DNA of 64,000 nt from G963662655 sp963665015 (GCA_963665015.2 CAXXSY010000004.1:310001-374000), one strand, 5' to 3'; positions 44,601 through 54,022 are shown, numbered from the stretch's first letter. A program made the numbers and translations. The notes: generated by a model from the letters alone, not told the origin.

Positions 44601-45183
44601 CTCCGCACTCGGCGGCATCGACTGGGACGAGACCACCACGCTGACCTACATGAACGACGACGGTATCGACGGTGACGAGGTTGCCGACGACGGTCGCTTC
44701 TCGTTCCGCTCACCTATTCCGCAGGGAGAATACGAGCTCAAGATCGTGCTCAACAACAATTGGGATCAGAGCACATCGGACAACCTGTCGCTGGTTGTCA
44801 TGCAGGGCAACATCGAAGTGCTGTTCATCTACGATATGGTGCAGAATCGAACGTCTTGCGAGTTCTATAACGATGTTTCCGAAGGTGGCTCCGGCAGTGC
44901 GCCCTCCGTGCCTTCAATCGATTCCATCTACCCGAATCCGTTCAATCCCGAGACCAATATCGGCTTCTCGATCCCGAGCCGGGGACATGTTCGCGTCGAG
45001 GTGTTCAACATCCGCGGTCAGCGCGTGAAACAGATTGCCGATGACGTGTTCGAGAAAGGTAATCACAGATTGACCTGGCATGGTGACGATGATAACGGCA
45101 AGACGGTCGGAACCGGGCTCTATCTGTTCAAGCTGGAAGCGAATGGAAGGAAGTCGGTCAAGCGTGCGATGATGATTAAATAG
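41608..45183 (+). CDS. Secreted GH57-like glycosidase with starch-binding-like module and sorting tail
   Basis: 1191 residues, signal peptide 1-19. N-terminal DOMON/beta-sandwich-like region (20-165), then a catalytic barrel like GH57: FVHHGNQGLTYTE (motif 1-like), FHMSGTLMPAAAWH, WVPERVW with candidate nucleophile E294, and YGTDWEVAAEM with candidate acid D389. A beta-rich segment (570-780), an Ig-like unit with an AENIANYAL word (~790-895), a CBM20/48-like starch-binding module (HLVGTMNNWTPDNHDYDLV ... GTHEYKIIE, ~900-985), and a FlgD tail with SIYPNPFNPETN. Expected on alpha-glucans (starch, glycogen) outside the cell. Confidence 0.8.
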   Translation: MKNTILLLVAVLIALPLTAMDISGNPKNWTARDFIGFDRVGDTDFADISSTFAHIEDGQLFFRVTFTDMTVRRENRATGDTFANTDANLNLLVTDNAGRQAFTLELAPLSVRNERLRSLRSPGSNMVEIVIPWNGSRSIDDIRFDCEVTRNNRVIEHFTDPLTENGRGGSRGGNCAFVHHGNQGLTYTEVFYGQFPQETSGFDEVLEVHQATGVPGNFHMSGTLMPAAAWHNPEFNDWIASGVTEGYCAMLSSALGQHIMPFVQNDMNNWSVSIENDMVNFRYGYEPHVVWVPERVWLNPGQYPEAGVIDWLGDNWTQHGINAVILDDSPHLWSGDNHKIHWMNNDQGITLRCIPIDNEFVGNMHYDASGAMNRINSTGQYGICVYGTDWEVAAEMNEHHDSFFLDNYESVLWYCHDNYPATNVWALDAAINNADFNGGGIDITPGTYGLCGGGDGYGGSNNSWYTNWAGTASHSDYHDPAWNYGTVWNNAYENIMTAPDNNLAQLAWYVLMINLHETAWHTSGEIADWEHRYSAHIKNANVYAEAARWANGDYIETSAAYLSDVDRDGVEEIVMHNDKIFAVFESIGGRAQWMFCKNATGNACSVVGSDVAYYSETDGDYNESSNNHFAALSDVSPNYQHSIYDMNIVQGTGDELIVEFTHEDVTRTCVLQTGNAYLDVTYSVSSGDLYVKSGWSPDLLDLIWSGKSHVQRMWGNGGEYAGRRNSSSGATAAFVMGSAGGSHNGTFEGTLVVGDEIVGGGAFRFLLYAGFTSDPYDDNENKVVELDNLADLLADDITPTIVNGAAYHAFYDKLQIVFSEDVVPTTAENIANYALENFSGTYHITSAVLTHNRKVTLTIDSAIPDTETGIVVVTGVEDMNGNAIQDGENEAAFTAMIKPHLVGTMNNWTPDNHDYDLVLANNLWTLTVLLDAGTHEYKIIESEAWDGNDWPAENQTITLDEATEVTFWANCGLMPEEKSGDEYVCHSTNPPCVVGNILSALGGIDWDETTTLTYMNDDGIDGDEVADDGRFSFRSPIPQGEYELKIVLNNNWDQSTSDNLSLVVMQGNIEVLFIYDMVQNRTSCEFYNDVSEGGSGSAPSVPSIDSIYPNPFNPETNIGFSIPSRGHVRVEVFNIRGQRVKQIADDVFEKGNHRLTWHGDDDNGKTVGTGLYLFKLEANGRKSVKRAMMIK

Positions 45184-45203
45184 AATACAAAAATCTCTCT
45201 GTT

Positions 45204-46799
45204 TCAAACATCCTGTTCGGTGGAATCGTCGAACTCGAACATCATCGTGGCGTCGGTGTATTCGGTTAGATGCATCTCACCCTGGCTGCGGTATTTCTGC
45301 AAAATGCTTTCGATGCGGTGAAGCGCGGTTTCGATCCGCTGATAGTATCGTGCTTTCATGGCGTCGTTCGGATTCAGCCGACTGCGCAACAATTCGAGAT
45401 TCCCATGTATGATCATCAGAGGCTGGTTCAGCTCGTGGTTCGCGGTAACGGCCATCGCCATAATGGAGCTCTTGCGCTCCAGGTCTCGTACCGCGTCTTG
45501 AGAATGCTTGAGCTTGTCGTACGCCTGCTGCAATTCGGCGTTCATCTTCTCGAGGTCTTCCGAACGGCTACGATAGAATTCGGCCTCCTGTACCTTCCGC
45601 TCCATCTCGTAGCGAACCTGCATGTCCGCCAGCTTCGAAGAGAGCTCGTCCGAGAAGTAGCGCTTTTCAAAATCGAGAATTTTCTCGTGTACCTCGCATG
45701 CCGCTTCATAATTCTTCTTCTTTTTGTTCAGCTCGTACATGCTCTTGTAAACGACGATAATAAACTCGTCTCGCTCCATGTCCTGCGCTACCTGCATCGA
45801 TCGGTTGATCAGCTCCTCCGCCTCGGGCAGGTGATTGGTATAGATATTCAGCCTCCCCAGCGCGTTGGTTGCCTTCAGAAGAAATTCGTAGTGCTTGATC
45901 TCACTCGCGAGTTCGATCGCCCTTTTCAGGTCGGATTCTGCCTCCGGATATCGTTCCATATTCATGAGAAGAATTCCGCGATTCATGCAGGCCGAAGTCA
46001 GCGCGTTCTTCCTCTGCGGTATGGTTTCGAGGGTATCGATGCTCTCATTGACCATTCGCAGCGCTTTATCGTATTCCGTGCACTCTTGATAGACAACGCT
46101 GAGGTTGGTCTTGATACTGGCAGCGATGCCAATATTACCGGACGTTTCGGCGATATCGAGTGCTTTCATGCCGTATTCCATGGTCTTCTCGTAATCCTGT
46201 AGAACTACATAGACCTTCAGGACATTCAGGTAAGCGTTCTGCAAAATCGAGTGATCGCCGATCTCCTCACCGATCTCCAGAAGTTGGAAAAAGGTAGATA
46301 ACGATCGATCGAAACTGCCGATATTGCTGTAGCAGATTGCGAGGTTGTTGAGCAGTGACGCTTCAAGCCCCCTGTTATCGATTCTTCGAACCGCCTCCAA
46401 GCCCTTCTGCAGGGCGTCCATATCTTCCGCAAACCGTTGCGTCTGGCTGTAAACCCAGCTCAGCGCCAACGCCGATTTCGCCAGCAATTCGTCATCTTGC
46501 TCTTCTTCGGCAAGCCTCATGGCCTGGAGATTCAGTTCGAGCATCTTCTGCTTGTTCTGACCATGGACAAAGTACAATCTACCGAGATGCGGTATCAAAA
46601 TATGCTGAGCCTCGCATAGGTCATTCTCGACAGCAAATTCCCAGGCTTCTTCGAATCGATCGATTGCCGCGAGAGGCTCGCTTTCGAGTAATTTTTCACC
46701 CCTGGCAATCAGCAGCTTGACTTGAGACTGGATATCATTTATCGTTTTCGATGTGTCGTCCACACAATCTCCCATCCCATCACCGTTTGGATATCTCAT
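45204..46799 (-). CDS. Cytoplasmic TPR protein with orphan DHp domain (no ATPase)
   Basis: 531 residues from ATG 46799 (GGCGGA upstream; another in-frame ATG at 46820 lacks an SD). No signal peptide. About eight TPR units (30-375), coiled coil (LADMQVRYEMERKVQEAEF and on), then the shared DHp segment: DLERKSSIMAMAVTANHE with H455, NQPLM, second helix to ~505. The tail LTEYTDATMMFEFD (511-524) matches those of the 18736 and 57042 proteins without gaps. No ATPase domain or receiver in the protein or next to it. It probably forms heterodimers with a kinase or acts as a phosphotransfer protein. Confidence 0.8.
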   Translation of the reverse strand: MRYPNGDGMGDCVDDTSKTINDIQSQVKLLIARGEKLLESEPLAAIDRFEEAWEFAVENDLCEAQHILIPHLGRLYFVHGQNKQKMLELNLQAMRLAEEEQDDELLAKSALALSWVYSQTQRFAEDMDALQKGLEAVRRIDNRGLEASLLNNLAICYSNIGSFDRSLSTFFQLLEIGEEIGDHSILQNAYLNVLKVYVVLQDYEKTMEYGMKALDIAETSGNIGIAASIKTNLSVVYQECTEYDKALRMVNESIDTLETIPQRKNALTSACMNRGILLMNMERYPEAESDLKRAIELASEIKHYEFLLKATNALGRLNIYTNHLPEAEELINRSMQVAQDMERDEFIIVVYKSMYELNKKKKNYEAACEVHEKILDFEKRYFSDELSSKLADMQVRYEMERKVQEAEFYRSRSEDLEKMNAELQQAYDKLKHSQDAVRDLERKSSIMAMAVTANHELNQPLMIIHGNLELLRSRLNPNDAMKARYYQRIETALHRIESILQKYRSQGEMHLTEYTDATMMFEFDDSTEQDV

Positions 46800-46861
46800 T
46801 CTATCCGCCGAATGAATCATAGATCATGATCATTTTCAATAATGTAATGGAAAATCGAAGC

Positions 46862-46890
46862 TTGACCAACGATTCCAGGCACATTATATT
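46862..46890 (+). promoter_or_regulatory. Promoter upstream of rfbB (distal)
   Basis: TTGACC, 17 nt, TATATT at 46885-46890; leader of about 155 nt, containing a possible 10-codon leader ORF near 46987. Confidence 0.6.
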
Positions 46891-47004
46891 GAAGTGCATT
46901 CGTATTACAGGAGTTACGAGTTTTCATAGCACCAAGGATATTCGATGTTGTTCTCGGGATCGTGCCGTTTTGTACTCCGAGAGGAAATGAAGATCAAAAT
47001 CCGG

Positions 47005-47033
47005 TTGACCGAATTTTAACCGATCCACAGAAT
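47005..47033 (+). promoter_or_regulatory. Promoter upstream of rfbB (proximal)
   Basis: TTGACC (47005-47010), 17 nt, CAGAAT (47028-47033), 48 nt before the ATG. Confidence 0.45.
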
Positions 47034-47052
47034 CGACAAAAGGAGATCGACA

Positions 47053-48111
47053 ATGAAGAAAATCCTGATAACCGGTGGCGCCGGATTCATCGGCACGAAC
47101 TTCATCCAATTCCTGTTCGGGCAGAGCGACTTCGACGGACAGATTCTCAACCTCGATAAGCTCACCTACGCCGGCAATCCGCTTAACCTCACCGAGATCG
47201 CGGAACGGTATCCCATGCGTTACGAGTTTACCCGCATCGATATCGCGGACGGCGAAGCGGTCGCGGAGGTATTCCGTCGCTTCCAGCCGGATACCGTCAT
47301 CCATTTTGCCGCCGAATCGCATGTCGATCGCTCCATACTGGGGCCGAAGGACTTTATCACCACCAATATCAACGGGACGTTCAACCTGCTGGAGGCGGCA
47401 CGCGGCACATGGAAAGACCGAAGCGATGTCGTCTTCCACCACGTTTCGACCGACGAAGTTTACGGCAGCCTCGGCGCGACCGGGCTCTTCCGCGAGGACA
47501 CGCCCTACGATCCGCGCAGCCCCTATTCTGCGTCCAAAGCATCCTCCGACCACCTGGTGAAGGCGTATTTCCACACCTACGGACTGCCGATTACCCTCTC
47601 CAACTGCTCCAACAACTACGGCCCCTACCAGTTCCCCGAGAAGCTCATCCCCCTCATGATCATGAATATGCAAGAGGGCAAACCGCTACCGGTCTATGGC
47701 GACGGTTCGAACATCCGCGACTGGCTCTACGTGCGCGACCACTGCGTTGCAATATGGGAAATCATCCGAAACGGAAGGCGCGGCGAGACCTACAACATCG
47801 GCGGCAACAGCGAGATGAAGAACCTCGATCTGATCCATGTCCTGTGCGAACTGGTCGCCGTAGAGAATAGCGTCGATCCCGATAGCTACAAGAAGCTTAT
47901 CACCTTCGTGAAAGATCGCCCCGGGCACGATCAACGCTATGCGATCGATTGTAACAAGATCAAGGACGAACTGGGCTGGCAGCCGTCGGTCGATTTCCGG
48001 GAAGGGATGAAGCAGACGGTTCAATGGTATCTGACCAATACAAAGTGGATTGAAAGCATCCGAACCGGCGAATACAAAAACTGGATCGAGAAGAATTACG
48101 ACAGGCGGTAG
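47053..48111 (+). CDS. rfbB: dTDP-glucose 4,6-dehydratase
   Basis: Converts dTDP-glucose to dTDP-4-keto-6-deoxyglucose, entry to rhamnose and other deoxysugars. 352 residues, normal length. Rossmann GGAGFIG at the N-terminus, NLDKLTYAGN, HFAAESHVDRSI, catalytic STDEVYG, the YSASK Tyr/Lys pair, NCSNNYGPYQFPEKLIPL and GDGSNIRDWLYV. AAAAGGAG precedes the ATG. The other rml genes are not in the window. Its TAG stop abuts the TAG of the convergent CotH-like gene (TAGCTA, zero gap). Confidence 0.96.
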   Translation: MKKILITGGAGFIGTNFIQFLFGQSDFDGQILNLDKLTYAGNPLNLTEIAERYPMRYEFTRIDIADGEAVAEVFRRFQPDTVIHFAAESHVDRSILGPKDFITTNINGTFNLLEAARGTWKDRSDVVFHHVSTDEVYGSLGATGLFREDTPYDPRSPYSASKASSDHLVKAYFHTYGLPITLSNCSNNYGPYQFPEKLIPLMIMNMQEGKPLPVYGDGSNIRDWLYVRDHCVAIWEIIRNGRRGETYNIGGNSEMKNLDLIHVLCELVAVENSVDPDSYKKLITFVKDRPGHDQRYAIDCNKIKDELGWQPSVDFREGMKQTVQWYLTNTKWIESIRTGEYKNWIEKNYDRR

Positions 48112-50373
48112 CTATCTTCCCGCCACGGGTGATTCGGTGTCCGCGGTAATCCTGTAGAAGTACATGGTTTCGCTCGATGCGCCCACGTCGGTGTATTCCA
48201 GTTGGGTGACGCTGTCGTAGAGCGTCAGATTCTCGGGATCGGTTCCGCGATATATATGGTATTGCGCGGCGCCGGGCACGCCTTCCCAGGCAATCTCGAC
48301 ATCGTTGCCGTTGACCACGATCACAACGTTGGTCGGCGTATCGTGTTGCACGCCTGTCGAGTTCGCTGCTCCGGGCGTACCGTAATCCATGAACGACGCT
48401 TGCCAGCTCGACGCCAGACTGTTATCGGCTGTCGCGTCCATCAGTTCCAGCGTCGGACCGTCACCGTCCGGCTCGGTGGGCCAGGGTGATCGGTCGTCGT
48501 ACTCGACAAAATCCACAAGCGTTCCGTTCGGATCGAAAAGCCGCAGCAATTCACCGCCACCACTGAACCCGAATCCCGTATCGCCGACGAAACTCGTAAC
48601 ATTCGGATGGATATCACCAAACGCGTTCGCGTCCTCGACGATCACCAGGTAGCTTTCGGGTTCGAGGATGGTTCCATCAGGAATCTGAAAGGCGTGGTCG
48701 TCGTTCTCGTCCTTGAAAATCCAGCCGGAGAGGTTCACGGACTCCGTTCCTGGGTTGTAGAGCTCGATCCAGTCCCCGGAATCGGCTGAGTCGGGTGAAT
48801 TGTAGTTGATCTCGTTGATAAGGGCCACCCCAGTATCGCCCGTTACATCGATCGTCTCGAATTCGAACTGCGCGCGTTCGGGGTAGAAGGCTCCCTGATC
48901 GCTGTTCTCGGCATATACGTAGTACTCGATATCGCCAAAACCGACGATGATCGAAGCCTCATACGTGCCATCGAAGTTGTCGGTCATATTGATCTCGACA
49001 AACGGTTCGGACCGGTTATCGCGCCAGCCGAGACAGACATCGTCCGCTCCTGAGACGGTTGCGGTGATGGTGATGGTCTCGCCGGGCGTGGCATTCTGGA
49101 CATCGGTAGAAACATTGTTGATTGCCGGAACGGTGCCGTCGAAGGCGTCGCAATCGAGCAGATAATCGACCCGCTCGGTCATCAACTGAACGATTCCGAC
49201 GATGGTTTGATTCGGACCATCCTCGCTAACGGGATTGTAGATGTTGTTCTGGTAGCCCTCAAAGCTGTAGAAGTAGTTCGGGTCGTTCAGAACGTCGTCG
49301 TCGATAATGTCCTGAAGCTGGTTGGCGCGTGTCTCGTACCACCCGCTGTCGAAAATCTCCTCGACCATGGTTCGCATGTGCGCGATATACCGCTTTCGAT
49401 GCGAATCATTACCCAGCGTCCTGGCGATAATCGGGTAATAGGGGCTGTCGATGTAGTGCAGCGGGTCCAGGTGCTGGAGTTCGCTGATGCTCTGCTCGTC
49501 GCTTGGAAGGAACCGGGGAAAACCTCCGAATGTCATGTTCAAGTCCCACAGAATCGGGTTGAAGCGTTCGGAGTCGTCCTCGAACAGATAGTAGTTGTGG
49601 CCGAAGTTGATCGGGCTGTCCAGGTGAACCAGCAGGTTGCAGAAAGCGAGGAACCACAGGTGGTTATCGACGTTCAGCACGTCTTGCATGTTGCCGGGGT
49701 TGTTGTTGAACACGTCCAGAAAGTGGATCAGTTCGTCCCAGCCCTCGTCCGACTCGAGTTCGTAGTGATCCTCGTAGGACGACGGATCGGCTCCCTCATA
49801 GCCCCAGACCGGGAAGTAGCTGTCCGCACCCTCTTCGATGGTTCCCTTGAACCGAGCCTTTCCGGTGACGTCGAAGTGTTCGCAGCCGAAGTACGAATCG
49901 ACATCCTGGCAGCTCGTGTAGAGTCCGATGAGGTCGCCGTTGACCGTTACGTTGGCGTAGTTCGCGAAGCCTGCCGGCATGTATTTTCTCGCGATTTCGT
50001 AGGCCAGGGTTTCCCGCACCATCGTAGGATCGTGGTAGCCGTTGGAAAGCTTGATCGTACCGTAGTTGCCGATCTTCTGGTCTTCGATCATGTAATCGAG
50101 CTTGATGTTGAATGGATTCTTGTTTCGAAAGGGCGAATAGCTGCTGCTGCCTTTATAGCGAACGCCGACGTTGTTGTAGCGGACGCCGTTGATGATCGCC
50201 GTTCCGAGCAAGCGACCCTCATTGCCCTGCGCGTAAAGGTTATCCAGAATCTGATCCCAGTTGCTTTGCGCGAAGATCAGTTCGATATCGTTCACCTGAT
50301 CGATATTGTAAAAGTCCTGCGCGAATATCGGCAATATAGTTACAGAAGCCAGCATAAGAACAAACCATTTCAT
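48112..50373 (-). CDS. Secreted CotH-kinase/lamin-tail-domain protein
   Basis: 753 residues, signal peptide 1-18. CotH-like kinase domain (~20-400): VRYKGSSSYSPFRNKNPFNI, IKLSNGYHDPTMVRETLAYE, PAGFANYANVTVNGDLIGLY, FKGTIEEGAD, and the metal-site-like NPILWDLNMTFGGF. Then a beta domain, a lamin-tail domain (~545-680, VALINEINYNSPDSADSGDW, IELYNPGTESVNLSGW), and a FN3 unit that ends YFYRITA. Unlike its neighbours there is no YPNPFNP tail; the protein stops right after FN3 at the rfbB boundary. CotH kinases phosphorylate spore-coat protein in Bacillus; elsewhere the role is unclear. Confidence 0.88.
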   Translation of the reverse strand: MKWFVLMLASVTILPIFAQDFYNIDQVNDIELIFAQSNWDQILDNLYAQGNEGRLLGTAIINGVRYNNVGVRYKGSSSYSPFRNKNPFNIKLDYMIEDQKIGNYGTIKLSNGYHDPTMVRETLAYEIARKYMPAGFANYANVTVNGDLIGLYTSCQDVDSYFGCEHFDVTGKARFKGTIEEGADSYFPVWGYEGADPSSYEDHYELESDEGWDELIHFLDVFNNNPGNMQDVLNVDNHLWFLAFCNLLVHLDSPINFGHNYYLFEDDSERFNPILWDLNMTFGGFPRFLPSDEQSISELQHLDPLHYIDSPYYPIIARTLGNDSHRKRYIAHMRTMVEEIFDSGWYETRANQLQDIIDDDVLNDPNYFYSFEGYQNNIYNPVSEDGPNQTIVGIVQLMTERVDYLLDCDAFDGTVPAINNVSTDVQNATPGETITITATVSGADDVCLGWRDNRSEPFVEINMTDNFDGTYEASIIVGFGDIEYYVYAENSDQGAFYPERAQFEFETIDVTGDTGVALINEINYNSPDSADSGDWIELYNPGTESVNLSGWIFKDENDDHAFQIPDGTILEPESYLVIVEDANAFGDIHPNVTSFVGDTGFGFSGGGELLRLFDPNGTLVDFVEYDDRSPWPTEPDGDGPTLELMDATADNSLASSWQASFMDYGTPGAANSTGVQHDTPTNVVIVVNGNDVEIAWEGVPGAAQYHIYRGTDPENLTLYDSVTQLEYTDVGASSETMYFYRITADTESPVAGR

Positions 50374-50422
50374 AGTTCCTCCGAAACAGGCACCGCCCCA
50401 CGTTCACATGGTCTGGATGATC

Positions 50423-53400
50423 CTACAACTCCTTCAGCTTCTTCGCGGCTTCCTTGCCCCAATCGCTACCGGCGCCGTATTTCTGCACCACCTTTTCGAA
50501 GATCAATCGTGCCTTGGGGACATTGCGCATCATCAGGTACGCCTCGCCGGACTTGAGCTCGGAGACCGCGGCCCACTGCGTGATATCGGGGTAGTTGTAG
50601 CTGACCCTGAGCCAGGCGGTCACGGCGGACTCCCAGGCTTCGTCGTCAAACCATGATTGCCCGATCCAGTATTGCGCTTCCGCCTTCATCTCCGGATTCT
50701 CGAGGATGGGGATCGCCTTCTGGAAGGTCTCCACCGCACGCTTGAACTTGCGGTCGCGGTAGTAGCAGTAGCCGATATCGAAGAGCGTTTCCGCCTGCAT
50801 ATCCTGATCGCCCCAGCGATCGAGGATGATCTCGTAAGCGCTGACGGCTTTTCCCCACTCGCCGATCGCCTTGCAGACCAGCGCGAAGTTGCGTGCGGCG
50901 TCCTTTGCCAGCGTCCCGGTGGAGTCGTGCTCGATCACGTAATAATAGTGGGTGAGCGCGTTCTGGTAGTCTTCGGTGGTGAAGAATAGCGTTCCGAGCT
51001 TGAAGTTCGCCTGCTTTTTGACCTCGTTGTTCCCGAGGCTGATCGCCTTGTTGAGGTCTTGCTTCGCGTCGTCGCTCTTGTCGCGCTTGATGTTTGCGGT
51101 ACCGCGCCACAGGTACGCCTCTGCCTGGATATCCGAAGGGGTCTCATTGTCTTTTATAAGCTTGCCGAGGATTTTCTCCGCTTTGCCGGCGTCCATGTTC
51201 ACATAGTAGATACCCTCGTTGAGCCGCATTTCGGATTCGCGACTCTTATCCGCTTCGATATCCTTCTCGAACCTTCCGTAGAGCTTCTCCGCCTTAGGCC
51301 GATTCTCGATCCGGTACGCGCTGATCACCGCCATCAGGACATAGTCTTTTCCGTCCTGGTCCGAGAGCGCCTTGATGTCTTGATCGCCCTTGGCGAAGAG
51401 TTTATCGAAGGACGATGACGCCTTGCGGTAGTCCTCGATCCCGAACGCGATATCGCCGATGCGAGCGTGGTATTTCCATGCGCCGGCAGGGTCCTTGTCG
51501 ATCAGTTGTTCGAGCGTGTAGTTCGCGAACGCCTCGTCGCCCGTTTCCATCTGCAATTTCGCCAGATTGCGGAGCGTCGGAACGTCCTTGTCCTCGATAT
51601 GCATCAGCGATTCCTTTGCCTTGACCTTGTCGTTCAGGTCGAGATGGATGTCGCTGAGCATGAGATAGTATTCGTCGTTGCGGTCGATCTCCGGTGTCAG
51701 AAGCAAATACTTAAGTGCGGATAGGTTGTCTCCCCGGGCGCGGTATTGCTGCGCGACGTACTGAATCGCCGATTCGTATTGCGGGAATCCGCTGCTGTTG
51801 TTGACCAGAAACGCCATTTTCTGCAGCGCTTCGTCGGTCTTGCCGGTTTGTCCCAGCGCGATGGCGAACCGGTAGAGTGTCTGCGGTGCGCCAAGGTCGA
51901 TGCGATCGGCTGCCAGACGGTAGTTGGCGATTGCCTTGTCGAAATCGCCTTTATGATAATAGTACTCGGCGGCGGTCTTCTTCGCTTCCTTGAATTTCAG
52001 CGAGCCGACGGACGGGTCGTTCTCGATCGCATCGAGATACCCGATGGCTTTCAGCGTGTCGCCTTTGGTAAACAGCTCATTCGCAGCCGCAAGGCGCATC
52101 CACTGGGAAGCCGAGTCGTTCGGAAGAAGTCCGATGTATTCTTCCATCTGGCCAAGCAATTCGTCATCGGGTTTGCGGGAAGATTTCAGGTATTCCAGTT
52201 CGATATCGAGTTCGCGTGTGTTGCGGAGGTCTGAGGACGCCATCAGGATCATGCGAACGCTGTCGATTTGGGCGAATAGCGATTCGATGCCGGAAAGGTC
52301 GTTCTCGCGCAGCTTACGGTCGTATAGTTGCAAAAGAATCTTCGAACGCGTGTGGGCTTCCTGTATGAATCTGGGATTGCGTGTAAGTTCCAGCGCCCTG
52401 TCGATGTCCTTCACGTTCTGCGACAGGATTTGCCCCATGCGGCAGCGCAGCGCTGTCCTGTCCTCGGTTCGAAGATAGTCGTTCATCGCCAGCAGCAGGT
52501 CGGAGAACGCGCCACGGTAATCGGTAATGCGATAGCGGGTCAGGTATTCGATGCGGTTCTCCACCTCGGTCCGTTCCGATTCATCGAGCTTTTGCAGGTT
52601 GATCTGCGCGAGCGCATCGACCGCGTCCTGATAGCGTTGCTGCTGCTCGTAGCAAAGCGCCATGCGACGCAGCGCGCGGTTTTGCAGCGAGAAGTCGTCG
52701 CTCCCGGACGCCACCTGACGGTAGTAGCGAAGCGCGGTGCCATACTCCTGGAAGCTCTCGAAATAGATGTCTCCGAGTTGCATATTGATGCGGTCGCTCT
52801 GCCCGAACTGCGGGTACCTGTTGAGCAGCAGCAGGTAGTCGCGGATGGCGTCGTTGAACCGGCCCATATCGCGATGGATGTCGGCGATGAGGTAGTGCGT
52901 GTCGTACCGCAGGCTGTCGGTGCCTGCCAATTGCAGAAGCTTCTCTGCTTCCTGCTCCGCCTGGTCATAGCTTCCGGCAAGGTATCGGGCGCGGATGGTG
53001 AAAAAATCTTGCCGGAGTTTTCGCGGGCTCTCCTTGAAGACCTTCGCATAGCGTTCGGCATTGTCCAGCACCTCGCGGTACTTATGCAATTCCAGACGGC
53101 AGCGCGTCAGCCATATAATGTAGCGATCGAGGTTATCGGACTGGTCGAATCGGTTTGTCAGTGTATCCAGCTCTCGATAGGCGTCCCCAAAATCCTTCCG
53201 GTCGAAATAGTAGCGCACCAGCCGGAACCGCAGTCGCTCCTCGTGCAGACGCGGAACAGCGCCGGAAAGTGTGTAAACCAGCGATGCGATTGCTTCTTCG
53301 ACACCCCGCTCCCGTACCATCGCGTCGAGCTGGATTTCGTAGGCGGCCCAACGTGCGTCGTGATCGGGGTAATCCCGGATAATTCGTTCCAACCGCTGTT

Positions 53401-53962
53401 TGGCTTCGCCCGTGGCACGATTGCGCAATAGCGAACGTGCCGAGATCAGTAGGATTTGCGCCTGATCGGGGTTGTCGGGATAGTTGGCAACAAATTCGTC
53501 CGCGCGCGCAATGACCTGATTGTCCGCGCCGCTTTCATAGAGCCCTTCCAGATAGATCACCAGCGCCTTGCGGGTGTATTGGGACAGCGGGTACTGCGCG
53601 ATCAACTGGTCGAACGAACGCGCCGCTTCGTTGTGCCTGCCCTGCAAGTGCTGCACCCAGGCGTAGTGGTAGAGTGCGCGGTCGCGTTTCGTGCTCTGCG
53701 GATAGCGCTCGTAGAGTTGTTTGAAGCGATTCTCAGCCTCCCGGAGCTGACCCTGCCTGCGAAGGCATTCGCCGATGTAGTAGAGCGATTCTTCCGCTTC
53801 GTCGCTGGTTGGTGCGTCTTGCATCACGCCCTCGAAGATGCCGATCGCCTCCTCGTAGAGTCCGTCTCCAACCATGCGCACGCCGAAGTCGAAGTTCTCC
53901 CTGTAATCGCACCACGCGACCGATGATAGGATGAGTAGCGCCAAGAATATCCTGTATTTCAT
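50423..53962 (-). CDS. Large periplasmic TPR protein
   Basis: 1179 residues, signal peptide 1-18, otherwise almost entirely TPR/Sel1-like helical pairs, e.g. EEAIGIFEGVMQDAPTSDEA, LYYIGECLRRQGQLREAE, LYHYAWVQHLQGRHNEAARS, and near the C-terminus ALTHYYYVIEHDSTGTLAKD and ETLFDIGYCYYRDRKFKRA. No catalytic domain. Comparable to BamD/YbgF-type scaffolds but much longer. It shares a strand with the CotH-like gene 49 nt downstream, without a terminator between them. A TTGACA lies 60 nt before its ATG. Confidence 0.85.
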   Translation of the reverse strand: MKYRIFLALLILSSVAWCDYRENFDFGVRMVGDGLYEEAIGIFEGVMQDAPTSDEAEESLYYIGECLRRQGQLREAENRFKQLYERYPQSTKRDRALYHYAWVQHLQGRHNEAARSFDQLIAQYPLSQYTRKALVIYLEGLYESGADNQVIARADEFVANYPDNPDQAQILLISARSLLRNRATGEAKQRLERIIRDYPDHDARWAAYEIQLDAMVRERGVEEAIASLVYTLSGAVPRLHEERLRFRLVRYYFDRKDFGDAYRELDTLTNRFDQSDNLDRYIIWLTRCRLELHKYREVLDNAERYAKVFKESPRKLRQDFFTIRARYLAGSYDQAEQEAEKLLQLAGTDSLRYDTHYLIADIHRDMGRFNDAIRDYLLLLNRYPQFGQSDRINMQLGDIYFESFQEYGTALRYYRQVASGSDDFSLQNRALRRMALCYEQQQRYQDAVDALAQINLQKLDESERTEVENRIEYLTRYRITDYRGAFSDLLLAMNDYLRTEDRTALRCRMGQILSQNVKDIDRALELTRNPRFIQEAHTRSKILLQLYDRKLRENDLSGIESLFAQIDSVRMILMASSDLRNTRELDIELEYLKSSRKPDDELLGQMEEYIGLLPNDSASQWMRLAAANELFTKGDTLKAIGYLDAIENDPSVGSLKFKEAKKTAAEYYYHKGDFDKAIANYRLAADRIDLGAPQTLYRFAIALGQTGKTDEALQKMAFLVNNSSGFPQYESAIQYVAQQYRARGDNLSALKYLLLTPEIDRNDEYYLMLSDIHLDLNDKVKAKESLMHIEDKDVPTLRNLAKLQMETGDEAFANYTLEQLIDKDPAGAWKYHARIGDIAFGIEDYRKASSSFDKLFAKGDQDIKALSDQDGKDYVLMAVISAYRIENRPKAEKLYGRFEKDIEADKSRESEMRLNEGIYYVNMDAGKAEKILGKLIKDNETPSDIQAEAYLWRGTANIKRDKSDDAKQDLNKAISLGNNEVKKQANFKLGTLFFTTEDYQNALTHYYYVIEHDSTGTLAKDAARNFALVCKAIGEWGKAVSAYEIILDRWGDQDMQAETLFDIGYCYYRDRKFKRAVETFQKAIPILENPEMKAEAQYWIGQSWFDDEAWESAVTAWLRVSYNYPDITQWAAVSELKSGEAYLMMRNVPKARLIFEKVVQKYGAGSDWGKEAAKKLKEL

Positions 53963-53993
53963 GCTGTTTGCCCCTTGAAATCAATCTGAGTTC

Positions 53994-54022
53994 TACCTAC
54001 CTGTAACGTGAAACGATGTCAA
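53994..54022 (-). promoter_or_regulatory. Likely promoter of the large TPR gene
   Basis: Minus-strand TTGACA (54022-54017), 17 nt, TAGGTA; the -10 is poor. Confidence 0.4.
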
